In this document: in pieces, positions 1-6,897 of the stretch
Numbering within the stretch: the stretch's first letter is position 1
Layout: the number at the start of each line of letters is the position of its first letter
Assembly (NCBI GenBank): GCA_031254155.1
Contig: JAIRVA010000248.1
Location: 1-20,418, forward strand
From: Propionibacteriaceae bacterium
GTDB lineage: Bacteria > Actinomycetota > Actinomycetes > Propionibacteriales > Propionibacteriaceae
Length of the DNA stretch: 20,418 bases
Direction of reading: 5' to 3'
The notes under the pieces: generated by a model
The model's input: only the letters and a program-made list of their open reading frames with translations
What the model was told of the DNA's origin: nothing
Database searches by the model: none
Position numbers and translations under genes: made by a program

Positions 1-44
1 CGGCTGATCAGGTAAAGTGAGACCGACACAGAAAGAAGGACGGA

Positions 45-815
45 ATGAGCGGTCACTCCAAGTGGGCGACAACAAAGCACAAGAAGGCGGCCATCGACGC
101 GAAGCGCGGCAAGCTGTTCGCCAAGCTGATCAAGAACATCGAAGTCGCGGCCAAGCTTGGCGGCGGTGACCTCTCGGGCAACCCCACCCTGTACGACGCG
201 GTGCAGAAGGCGAAGAAGTCGTCGGTACCCGCGGACAACATTGACCGTGCCGTCAAGCGTGGCTCCGGGGCCGAATCGGGCGGTGCCGACTGGCTGAACA
301 TCACCTACGAAGCGTACGGGCCGGCGGGTGTCGCCATCCTGATCGAGTGTCTGACTGACAACCGCAACCGGTCGGCGTCGGAGGTCCGCATCGCGGTCAC
401 CCGCAACGGCGGCACGATGGCCGACCAGGGATCGGTCGCCCGCCTGTTCTCCCGCAAGGGCATCGTCGTCGTCGCCAAGCAGCAGGGCCACCGCGAGATC
501 ACGGATCTGGAACTCATGGAAGCCACCCTCGAGTCCGACCCCGAGTCGATTGACGACACGGGCGAGACCTTCGAGATCATCTGCGATCCCGCCCAGCTGG
601 TGGAGGTACGAACGGCGGTCCAGGCGGCCGGCATCGACTACGACTCGGCCGATATCGCCTTCCAGCCGTCCTTCACTTCGCCCGTCCCGGACGTGGAGAC
701 CGCGCGCAAGCTGTACAAGATCCTCGACGCGCTGGATGACTGCGACGATGTCCAGGACGTCTACTCCAACGAGGAGATCGCCGCCGATATCGAAGCCCAG
801 CTCGAAGAAGACTAG
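45..815 (+). CDS. yebC: YebC/PmpR-family protein (TACO1 family)
   Basis: This 256-residue protein has the full usual length of the YebC family. It opens with the family hallmark GHSKWATTKHKKAAIDAKRGK (residues 3-23), and it carries the conserved YEAYGPAGVAILIECLTDNRNR stretch around residues 88-109, the GGTMADQGSVA block after it, and an acidic C-terminus. YebC proteins were long annotated as transcriptional regulators; more recent work on bacterial and mitochondrial members ties them to ribosomes and translation of difficult (for example proline-rich) stretches. The ATG at 45 follows AAGAAGGA at 33-40, a good ribosome binding site, and starts the conserved motif. The stop is only 2 nt before ruvC, so it is co-transcribed with the ruv genes, as is usual in actinobacteria. 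Identification is firm; the exact cellular role is not shown by the sequence. Confidence 0.97.
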   Translation: MSGHSKWATTKHKKAAIDAKRGKLFAKLIKNIEVAAKLGGGDLSGNPTLYDAVQKAKKSSVPADNIDRAVKRGSGAESGGADWLNITYEAYGPAGVAILIECLTDNRNRSASEVRIAVTRNGGTMADQGSVARLFSRKGIVVVAKQQGHREITDLELMEATLESDPESIDDTGETFEIICDPAQLVEVRTAVQAAGIDYDSADIAFQPSFTSPVPDVETARKLYKILDALDDCDDVQDVYSNEEIAADIEAQLEED

Positions 816-817
816 CC

Positions 818-1378
818 ATGCTCGTACTCGGGGTTGATCCGGGCCTCACCCGCTGTGGGCTAGGTGCGGTTGACGGCACCCCGGGCCGGGCGAGCCTGGT
901 CGAGGCGGGCGTCATCCGGACTCCCGCGGGCCTTGACACCTCCCGCCGCCTGCTCGCCATCGAGGCGGGCCTTGAAGAATGGATCCGCCGTCTCCGCCCC
1001 GAGGTCGTCGCCATCGAACGCGTCTTCGCGCAACATAACTTGATGACCGTCGTGGGGACGGCCCAGGCCGCGGGCGTCGCGATGCTCGTCGCGGCGCGCC
1101 ACGGCCTCAACGTCTACCAGCACACCCCGTCGGAGGTGAAGGCGGCCATCACCGGCTCGGGCCGCGCGGACAAGCAACAGGTGGGCCAGATGGTGTGCCG
1201 GATCCTGCACCTCGACGTCGCCCCCTCGCCCGCCGACGCGGCTGACGCGGTCGCCCTCGCGATTTGCCACGCCTGGCGGGGTACGGCCGCGGAGCGGCTG
1301 GAGGAGGCGGTGGCGGCCACACCCCGACCGCCCCGGTCGTGGCAGGCTGTAGCCGCGGTCCGACGGGGGTTGGCATGA
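818..1378 (+). CDS. ruvC: Crossover junction endodeoxyribonuclease RuvC
   Basis: RuvC is the resolvase that makes paired nicks in Holliday junctions held by RuvAB. The 186-residue protein shows the RNase H-like fold signature MLVLGVDPGLTRCG at the N-terminus with catalytic Asp7, then Glu67 in VVAIERVF and the C-terminal pair Asp140 and Asp143 in SPADAADAVALAICH. These match the four acidic residues of the E. coli enzyme (7, 66, 138, 141). The ATG lies 2 nt after the yebC stop. The C-terminus (residues about 155-186) is a short Arg/Ala/Pro-rich tail not needed for the fold. Its TGA stop overlaps the ruvA start as ATGA, which implies translational coupling. Length and motifs are normal, with no sign of damage. 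Confidence 0.97.
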   Translation: MLVLGVDPGLTRCGLGAVDGTPGRASLVEAGVIRTPAGLDTSRRLLAIEAGLEEWIRRLRPEVVAIERVFAQHNLMTVVGTAQAAGVAMLVAARHGLNVYQHTPSEVKAAITGSGRADKQQVGQMVCRILHLDVAPSPADAADAVALAICHAWRGTAAERLEEAVAATPRPPRSWQAVAAVRRGLA

Positions 1379-1971
1379 TCGCGCGGCTGAGGGGCCAGGT
1401 GGCCGCCGTCACGCCGACCACCGTCATCATCGACGTCGGCGGGGTCGGGTTCACGGTCCTCACCACCCCCGGTACCTCCGCTGAACTCCGCACCGGCGCC
1501 GAGGCGAGCCTCCACACCCACTTGGCCGTCCGCGAAGACGCGCTGACCCTCTACGGTTTCGCCACCGCCGAGGAACGTGAGGCGTTCGTCCTTGTCCAGT
1601 CGGTGACGGGGATCGGGCCCAAGCTGGCGCTCGCCATCGTGGCCCATCTGACGGCTGGCCAGCTGCGTCAGGCGATCCTCACCGAGAACCTGGTCGCCCT
1701 CGCCAAGGTACCCGGCGTGGGCCGCAAGACCGCCCAGCGGCTCGTCCTCGAGCTGAAAGACAAGGCCCTGACACTCACCGACGACGGGCTGCCGGCGGCG
1801 ACCACGACGGCTCCGGGGTGGCGGGACCAGGTCGTCCTCGGCCTGCAATCGCTCGGCTACTCGGCCCGTGACGCTGAGTCCGCCTGGGAAGCGTCGGCCG
1901 CGTCCGCTGACGACTCGGCTTCCGTGTCTGACCTCATGAAGGCCGCGCTCCGGACCCTGGCGAAGGGCTGA
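1375..1971 (+). CDS. ruvA: Holliday junction branch migration protein RuvA
   Basis: RuvA tetramers bind the four-way junction and load the RuvB motors. The 198-residue protein begins MIARLRGQV, the standard RuvA N-terminus, and has the OB-fold domain (about 1-62, ending in the conserved VREDALTLYGF). Two helix-hairpin-helix motifs follow, VTGIGPKLAL at 77-86 and VPGVGRKTAQ at 112-121. After an Ala/Thr linker comes a C-terminal three-helix domain (about 148-198) that contacts RuvB; GYSARDAE and DLMKAALRTLA are recognisable in it. An open frame extends upstream to a TTG at 1264, but that stretch is Gly/Pro-rich, overlaps ruvC and resembles no RuvA, so I start at the ATG at 1375, within the ATGA overlap with the ruvC stop. 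The stop is 1 nt before ruvB. Confidence 0.97.
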   Translation: MIARLRGQVAAVTPTTVIIDVGGVGFTVLTTPGTSAELRTGAEASLHTHLAVREDALTLYGFATAEEREAFVLVQSVTGIGPKLALAIVAHLTAGQLRQAILTENLVALAKVPGVGRKTAQRLVLELKDKALTLTDDGLPAATTTAPGWRDQVVLGLQSLGYSARDAESAWEASAASADDSASVSDLMKAALRTLAKG

Positions 1972-1972
1972 C

Positions 1973-2989
1973 ATGGATCACACCTCCCCTCTCGACCCGC
2001 TGCCGACACCCGACGAGATCGCCGCCGACGCGGCGCTGCGTCCCCAGGACCTGAACCAGTTCGTCGGCCAGCCACGGGTCGTCGACCAGCTCGGACTGCT
2101 GCTCGACGCGGCCAGCCGGCGCGGCTCGGTACCCGATCACGTCCTGCTGTCCGGACCGCCGGGGCTCGGCAAGACGACGCTCGCCATGATCATCGCCCAC
2201 GAGATGTCCGCCCCCCTGCGCATCTCGTCCGGGCCCGCCATCCAGCACGCCGGCGACCTGGCCGCGATCCTCTCCGGCCTGACGCAGGGCGAGGTGTTCT
2301 TCCTGGACGAGATCCACCGCATGTCGCGCCCGGCGGAGGAGATGCTCTACCTCGCCATGGAGGATTTCCGCGTCGACGTGGTCGTCGGCAAGGGCCCGGG
2401 GGCGACCGCGATCCCGCTCGAAATCCCTCCGTTCACCCTGGTCGGGGCCACCACCCGGGTGGGGCTCCTGCCGGGGCCACTGCGCGACCGCTTCGGCTTC
2501 ACCGCCCAGTTGGACTTCTACGACACCGGGACCCTCACCCGCATCGTCACCCGGTCGGCGTCGATGTTGGGCATCGACATCGAACCGGGGTCGGCCGAGG
2601 TGATCGCGTCCCGCTCGCGGGGTACCCCCCGGATCGCGAACCGCCTGTTGCGCCGGGTCCGGGATTACGCCCAGGTGCGGGGGACCGGGGTCGTCACCCC
2701 CGAATCCGCCGGGGTGGCCCTCGACCTGTTCGAGGTTGACCCGCTCGGCCTGGACCGGCTCGACCGGGAGGTGTTGAACGCGGTGTGCCGCAAGTTCGGC
2801 GGCGGCCCGGTCGGACTGTCGACCCTGGCCATCGCGGTGGGGGAGGAGGCCGAAACCGTGGCCGAGGTGGCCGAGCCCTTCCTTGTCCGCCTGGGTTTTC
2901 TCATGCGGACCCCGCGGGGCCGCGTCGCCACCCCCGCCGGTTTCGCCCACGTCGGCCTGCCGCCCATTCAGCACGACCTTTTCGCGTGA
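1973..2989 (+). CDS. ruvB: Holliday junction branch migration ATPase RuvB
   Basis: RuvB is the hexameric AAA+ motor that pumps DNA through the RuvA-bound junction. The 338-residue protein carries Walker A GPPGLGKT (61-68), Walker B LDEIH (111-115), sensor 1 GATTR (158-162), the arginine-finger segment PLRDRFG (169-175, Arg171) and sensor 2 GTPRIANR (217-224). A winged-helix DNA-binding domain fills the C-terminal third, including FGGGPVGL and the typical RTPRGRVAT ending. The ATG at 1973 is separated from the ruvA stop by one base. The N-terminal tail up to residue 20 is acidic and variable, as in other RuvB proteins. All motor residues are present, so the yebC-ruvCAB set is intact. Confidence 0.98.
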   Translation: MDHTSPLDPLPTPDEIAADAALRPQDLNQFVGQPRVVDQLGLLLDAASRRGSVPDHVLLSGPPGLGKTTLAMIIAHEMSAPLRISSGPAIQHAGDLAAILSGLTQGEVFFLDEIHRMSRPAEEMLYLAMEDFRVDVVVGKGPGATAIPLEIPPFTLVGATTRVGLLPGPLRDRFGFTAQLDFYDTGTLTRIVTRSASMLGIDIEPGSAEVIASRSRGTPRIANRLLRRVRDYAQVRGTGVVTPESAGVALDLFEVDPLGLDRLDREVLNAVCRKFGGGPVGLSTLAIAVGEEAETVAEVAEPFLVRLGFLMRTPRGRVATPAGFAHVGLPPIQHDLFA

Positions 2990-2999
2990 CACGGTCACG
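2985..2999 (+). repeat. Short inverted repeat across the ruvB stop codon
   Basis: The sequence CGTGAC-ACG-GTCACG forms a perfect 6-bp inverted repeat with a 3-nt centre, and its left arm contains the ruvB TGA stop (2987-2989). It could form a very small hairpin at the end of the ruv transcript, but no T-run follows, so it is not a convincing intrinsic terminator. It could equally be a protein site just upstream of yajC, or chance. Confidence 0.3.
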
Positions 3000-3002
3000 A
3001 AA

Positions 3003-3033
3003 TTCCCGTTTCGGGGCCCACGCGCGCTAGGCT
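3003..3033 (+). promoter_or_regulatory. Weak candidate promoter for yajC-secD-secF-apt
   Basis: The 80-bp gap between ruvB and yajC is one of the few real gaps on this strand. It contains a -10-like TAGGCT (3028-3033), with only a poor -35-like TTCCCG 19 bp upstream (3003-3008). The yajC start is 36 nt downstream and is preceded by GGAG (3061-3064). Transcription could also simply read through from ruvB. Confidence 0.25.
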
Positions 3034-3069
3034 TGGTGAGGTTATCCATCGAATCGTAACGGAGTCACT

Positions 3070-3546
3070 ATGGAGATATTACTTCTTCTGCTCGTCATGG
3101 GGGTCGCCATGTACTTCCTCATGATCCGGCCGTCCAGGAAGCAGCAGCAGAAGCAGCAGCAGATGATGGCGTCGCTGGACGTGGGCTCCCGGGTCATGCT
3201 TACCTCGGGCATCTACGGCACGGTCCGCCACCTCGGCGAGAAGCAGGCCGTGATCGAGATCTCGCCCGGTGTCGACCTCACCATCATGCGTGCCGCCATC
3301 CGTGGCGTGGTCCAGCCGGACGAAGAAGAGTTTGAGTACGCGGTCGAACCGGACGGCCCGGCGGAAACCGGCGAACTCCCGGCGGCCGGCGAGTACGACA
3401 TGGGCGATTACGAAGCGGACCTGGCTGCGAACGCGCCGGGGCTCGGGACTCCCGAAGCCCAGACGGGCGCACCTGACTTCACGCCCGCGGAACCCCCGTT
3501 AGAGGGCGCCGACACTGACAACCCCGAGACGAACGAGAAAGACTAG
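3070..3546 (+). CDS. yajC: Preprotein translocase accessory subunit YajC
   Basis: YajC is the small single-span partner of the SecDF complex. The 158-residue protein has one N-terminal membrane helix (about 2-18, a Leu/Val-rich stretch ending YFLMIRPSRKQQQKQQQ). A compact soluble domain at about 34-82 follows, with the family core VGSRVMLTSGIYGTV and an ISPGVDLTIMRAAI strand-helix segment. It is longer than the roughly 110-residue enterobacterial protein because of an acidic, Glu/Asp/Pro/Ala-rich tail (83-158); such tails are common in actinobacterial YajC. The ATG at 3070 has GGAG 5 nt upstream. The stop is 1 nt before secD, so the three Sec genes form one unit. Confidence 0.95.
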   Translation: MEILLLLLVMGVAMYFLMIRPSRKQQQKQQQMMASLDVGSRVMLTSGIYGTVRHLGEKQAVIEISPGVDLTIMRAAIRGVVQPDEEEFEYAVEPDGPAETGELPAAGEYDMGDYEADLAANAPGLGTPEAQTGAPDFTPAEPPLEGADTDNPETNEKD

Positions 3547-3547
3547 C

Positions 3548-5170
3548 ATGGCTGCGACTGCACCACGCCGTCGCCGGCCGGCGGTGACGATTATCACCTT
3601 CCTGGTCATCCTGGTGATCCTGGTGGCCATCATGGCCTTCTCGAAGACCTGGACCCCGAAGCTCGGCCTGGATCTGCGCGGGGGGACGACGATCACCCTG
3701 ACGGCGTCCAACACCAACGGCGGCGGCACCGTCGACCAGACCAGCCTGGAGCAGGCCCGTACCATCATCGAACAGAGGGTTAACTCCCTCGGCGTCGGCG
3801 AGGCCACCGTCACGACCACAGGGAACAACCAGATCCAGGTGAGCGTGCCCAACGTCCAGGGCGACGACCTCGTGTCGATGGTCGGCCAGACGGCCCAGCT
3901 CGAGTTCCGGCGGGTGCAGAAGGTCGAGCAGGCCACCTCGTACCCGCAAGACATGGCAACTGGGTTGCCCACCGTGCCGACATCGACGGACACCCGTCCG
4001 ACCGAGCCGACGACGACGCTGCCGACGGACACCCAGGGCCGTCTCGACCTGTTGAAGACCCAGCTGGGGTGGACCCCGAGCGACCAGGACACCACCGATT
4101 TCACCGATTTCCAGTGCAACGATGTCATGCCGCAGGTGTGGGACCAGCCGTTCTTCGCGTGTACGCGAGACGATGTCGCCCAGTCCAGCGGCGCGGCGTA
4201 CAAGTACCTGCTCGGCCCGCGCATCCTTGAGGGCAACCTCGTCACCTCGGCGGCGGCGGGCATCCCGCAGAACGAGCTGAACTGGATCGTCACCCTGAAC
4301 TTCAACACGCTCGGCGGCGACCTGTTCGGCGAGGCCACGTCGGAGATCACGGGCGCCACGTCGCCGACCGACCAGTTCGCCATCGTGCTCGACGGCAAGG
4401 TCATTTCCGCCCCCAAGGTCAACGAGGCGATCCCGAACGGGTCGGCGCAGATCTCGGGATCGTTCAACCAGACGAGCGCGACCAACCTCGCCAACGTCCT
4501 CAAGTACGGCGCCCTGCCGCTCAACTTCGACCTCTCCAACGTCGAAACGGTCTCGGCGACCCTCGGTGGCGATCAGTTGACCGCCGGGCTCATCGCGGGC
4601 GGTATCGGCCTGCTGCTCGTCGTCATCTACTCGCTCGTCTACTACCGCGGTCTCGGCGTCGTCGTGTTCACGTCGCTGTTGATGGCCGGCGGGACGGTCT
4701 ACACGCTGGTCGTGCTGCTCGGCCAGTCGATCGGTTTTGCCCTGTCGCTGCCCGGCCTGGCCGGCGCCATCGTCGCCATCGGTGTGACTGCGGACTCGTT
4801 CATCATCTTCTTCGAACGAGTCCGAGACGAGGCCCGTGAGGGCCGTAGCATCCGGACGGCCGTGGAAACCGGCTGGGACAAGGCGCGGCGTACCATCGTG
4901 GTCGCCGACCTGGTGTCCCTGCTGTCGGCGGTCATCTTGTACATTCTGTCCATCGGGACGATCAAGGGCTTCGCCTTCACCCTGGGCCTCACCACGGTGG
5001 TCGACCTGCTGCTGATCTTCTTCTTCACCAAGCCGCTCGTGTCGCTGCTGGTCAGGACGAAGTTCTTCGGCACCGGCCGGCGTGGTTCCGGCTTTGAGGC
5101 CGAGCACCTCGGTATCTCCGCCGCCCGCCGGCCCCGGCCCCGCGCCTTGGCAACTGTGAAGGAGGCCTGA
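3548..5170 (+). CDS. secD: Protein translocase subunit SecD
   Basis: SecD and SecF form the proton-driven complex that pulls secreted proteins out of the SecYEG channel on the outer face of the membrane. The 540-residue protein has a membrane helix at about 13-30, then GLDLRGGTTITL (39-50) starting the large extracytoplasmic P1 region (about 33-340). Five further helices follow (about 343-364, 370-391, 400-422, 450-470 and 475-500), with the conserved GVTADSFIIFFERVRDE block at 412-428 that carries the transmembrane Asp415. P1 contains a Thr/Pro-rich low-complexity linker (about 139-162) and two cysteines, C190 and C205, outside the membrane. The ATG directly follows the yajC stop. The C-terminus after residue 505 is basic and cytoplasmic. 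Length and topology are normal for an actinobacterial SecD. Confidence 0.97.
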   Translation: MAATAPRRRRPAVTIITFLVILVILVAIMAFSKTWTPKLGLDLRGGTTITLTASNTNGGGTVDQTSLEQARTIIEQRVNSLGVGEATVTTTGNNQIQVSVPNVQGDDLVSMVGQTAQLEFRRVQKVEQATSYPQDMATGLPTVPTSTDTRPTEPTTTLPTDTQGRLDLLKTQLGWTPSDQDTTDFTDFQCNDVMPQVWDQPFFACTRDDVAQSSGAAYKYLLGPRILEGNLVTSAAAGIPQNELNWIVTLNFNTLGGDLFGEATSEITGATSPTDQFAIVLDGKVISAPKVNEAIPNGSAQISGSFNQTSATNLANVLKYGALPLNFDLSNVETVSATLGGDQLTAGLIAGGIGLLLVVIYSLVYYRGLGVVVFTSLLMAGGTVYTLVVLLGQSIGFALSLPGLAGAIVAIGVTADSFIIFFERVRDEAREGRSIRTAVETGWDKARRTIVVADLVSLLSAVILYILSIGTIKGFAFTLGLTTVVDLLLIFFFTKPLVSLLVRTKFFGTGRRGSGFEAEHLGISAARRPRPRALATVKEA

Positions 5171-5172
5171 TC

Positions 5173-6321
5173 ATGTCGGACATCGAAACCCCCGCCCCCG
5201 TCGCGGCCAAGCCCAAGAAGGTGAGCTTCGCCCACCGGTTGTGGACGGGCGAGATCTCGTACGACTTCGTCGGTCATGCCCGCTGGTGGTACCTCCTGTC
5301 GGGCGCCCTCATCATCATCTCGATCGTGTCGCTGGCCGTACGCGGCCTCGACCTCGGCATCGAATTCCGGGGCGGCTCGGACTTCCAGGTCAACGTCGCG
5401 GTCACGGGCTCCACGGTGGCCGACTTCCGCGACGCGGTGATCGGCTCGGGGGTCGACAACCTGGACGGGTCGGTCGTGTCGACCGTCGGTACCAACCGCG
5501 TCGTGATCGAAACCCGGCCGCTCGACGCGGGCGAGCAGATCACGGTCCGTGAAGCGATCGCGGAGCTCGCCGGGGTGACCTCCGAACAGGTGGACTACAA
5601 CCAGATCGGTGCCTCCTGGGGCCAGCAGGTCCTCCAACAGGCGGGCATCGCCCTCGTGGTCTTCCTGGTCCTGGTGTCGCTGCTCATGGGCATCTACTTC
5701 CGGGACATGAAGAAAGCGATCTCGGCCCTCATCGCCCTGATCCACGACATGACCATCACGGTCGGCCTCTACGCCCTTGTCGGTTTCACAGTCACTCCGG
5801 CCACGCTGACGGGTCTGCTGACGATTCTCGGCTACTCGTTGTACGACACGGTGGTCGTGTTCGACAAGATTCGCGAGAACACGGCCAACCTGGACGACTA
5901 CCGCGAGACGTACGCGGAGGCGGCCAACCGGTCGGTCAACATGGTCCTGGTCCGGTCGATCAACACAACGGTGATCGGCGTGCTGCCGGTGGCGGCCATC
6001 CTGTTCGCGGGCGCGTTCATCCTCGGCTCGGGCCCCCTGGAGGACATCGGCCTGGCGTTGTTCGTCGGGATGATCATCGCCGCGTACTCGTCGATCTTCC
6101 TGGCCACCCCGATACTCGCCCACATGCGGATGGCGGAGCCCGGGATGAAGCTGCAGGCCGAGCGCGTTGCCCACCGCCGCGAGAAGCTCGCCCGGGTGGT
6201 CGAAACGCCGGAGAAGCTGGAAGATGCCACGTACACCGTGGAGACGACCACGGACGACGGGTCGGCGGAGTTCGTCCGCCAGCAACCGCAGAAGCTGAGC
6301 CGCGCCAAGCGGGGTGGCTAA
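5173..6321 (+). CDS. secF: Protein translocase subunit SecF
   Basis: SecF is the partner of SecD. The 382-residue protein has a cytoplasmic N-terminus, membrane helix 1 at about 39-57 and the diagnostic GIEFRGGSDFQV at 62-73. A small periplasm-side domain follows to about residue 150, then five membrane helices, with the conserved ILGYSLYDTVVVFDKIREN near 218-236 in the fourth span. A hydrophilic C-terminal tail of about 60 residues with acidic and Thr-rich parts ends in basic residues (KLSRAKRGG). The ATG at 5173 is 2 nt after the secD stop, with a strong AAGGAGG ribosome site inside the end of secD. Its TAA is directly followed by the GTG of apt with no gap. Intact. Confidence 0.97.
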   Translation: MSDIETPAPVAAKPKKVSFAHRLWTGEISYDFVGHARWWYLLSGALIIISIVSLAVRGLDLGIEFRGGSDFQVNVAVTGSTVADFRDAVIGSGVDNLDGSVVSTVGTNRVVIETRPLDAGEQITVREAIAELAGVTSEQVDYNQIGASWGQQVLQQAGIALVVFLVLVSLLMGIYFRDMKKAISALIALIHDMTITVGLYALVGFTVTPATLTGLLTILGYSLYDTVVVFDKIRENTANLDDYRETYAEAANRSVNMVLVRSINTTVIGVLPVAAILFAGAFILGSGPLEDIGLALFVGMIIAAYSSIFLATPILAHMRMAEPGMKLQAERVAHRREKLARVVETPEKLEDATYTVETTTDDGSAEFVRQQPQKLSRAKRGG

Positions 6322-6870
6322 GTGGTGGCGGCCGACCCCGCGCGACGGGTGGAACTCGTCGCGTCCTACATCCGCGACGTCCCCGACTTCCCCCGCCCGG
6401 GGGTGGTCTTCAAGGACATCACACCCTTGTTGGCGTGCCCCGGGGCCTACCACGCCGCGATTGATGCGCTCGTGGACTTGGCACCGGAGAAGGTCGATGT
6501 CGTGGTGGGGATGGAGGCCCGCGGGTTCATGTTCGCCGCGCCGGTGGCCCTGAGCCTGGGCGTGGGCTTCGTCCCCGTCCGCAAACCCGGGAAGCTGCCG
6601 CGCGACGTCTATTCGGAGACGTTCAATCTGGAGTACGGCCAGGACACGTTGACGGTTCACCAGGACGCGATCGCCCCCGGCGCCCGGGTCCTGGTCGTCG
6701 ATGACGTGCTGGCGACCGGCGGGACGGTCGGGGCGACCTCCCGGCTCATCCAACACCTCGGCGCGGACCTCGTCCACGTGGTCGTCCTCCTGGAGCTCGG
6801 CTTTCTCGGCGGGCGCGCCCATCTGGACGCGCTGGGCATCCACCACGTCTCGGCCCTGCTCAGCGCATAG
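6322..6870 (+). CDS. apt: Adenine phosphoribosyltransferase
   Basis: This 182-residue protein makes AMP from adenine and PRPP, the one-step adenine salvage reaction. It has the family N-terminal segment VASYIRDVPDFPRPGVVFKDITPLL (13-37), the conserved GMEARGFMFAAPVA block (63-76) and the flexible catalytic loop with LEYGQDTL (103-110). The PRPP-binding motif VLVVDDVLATGGT is at 123-135. Length is normal for type I APRT. The start is taken as GTG at 6322, immediately after the secF TAA; a second in-frame GTG at 6325 is equally possible, and no clear ribosome site distinguishes them. Placement between secF and rel is the standard actinobacterial order; both neighbours deal with the nucleotide or stress state, but no direct functional link is shown here. 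Confidence 0.95.
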   Translation: MVAADPARRVELVASYIRDVPDFPRPGVVFKDITPLLACPGAYHAAIDALVDLAPEKVDVVVGMEARGFMFAAPVALSLGVGFVPVRKPGKLPRDVYSETFNLEYGQDTLTVHQDAIAPGARVLVVDDVLATGGTVGATSRLIQHLGADLVHVVVLLELGFLGGRAHLDALGIHHVSALLSA

Positions 6871-6882
6871 GCGCAGGAGCAC

Positions 6883-6888
6883 TAGACT
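6883..6888 (+). promoter_or_regulatory. Candidate -10 element for a leaderless rel transcript
   Basis: TAGACT lies 9 nt upstream of the rel ATG in the 27-nt gap after apt, and it matches the actinobacterial TANNNT -10 pattern. Initiation 6-8 nt downstream would put the transcript start within 1-3 nt of the ATG. The gap contains a possible ribosome site (CAGGAGC, 6874-6880), but it lies 17 nt from the ATG, too far to be ideal. No convincing -35 element is visible. Confidence 0.4.
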
Positions 6889-6897
6889 GGGCAGGTC

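Noticed and set aside
13..18. TAAAGT as a -10 element for yebC.
   Set aside because: A matching -35 would lie outside the window, so the promoter cannot be assessed.
1264..1374. Upstream extension of ruvA to a TTG codon.
   Set aside because: It overlaps ruvC, encodes Gly/Pro/Thr-rich low-complexity sequence, and the standard RuvA N-terminus begins at the ATG at 1375.
1..2989. LexA/SOS box controlling the ruv genes.
   Set aside because: No actinobacterial-type GAAC-N4-GTTC box was seen upstream of yebC or between the ruv genes; only 44 nt of upstream DNA is in the window.
4699..6882. Very long minus-strand open frame opposite secD, secF and apt (727 codons), and similar long frames opposite aspS, hisS, rel and the 3' part of the last permease.
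   Set aside because: Composition is hydrophilic and rich in Arg, Asp, His and Gly, with no recognisable domain, which is typical of antisense frames to high-GC genes. The plus-strand genes are certain.
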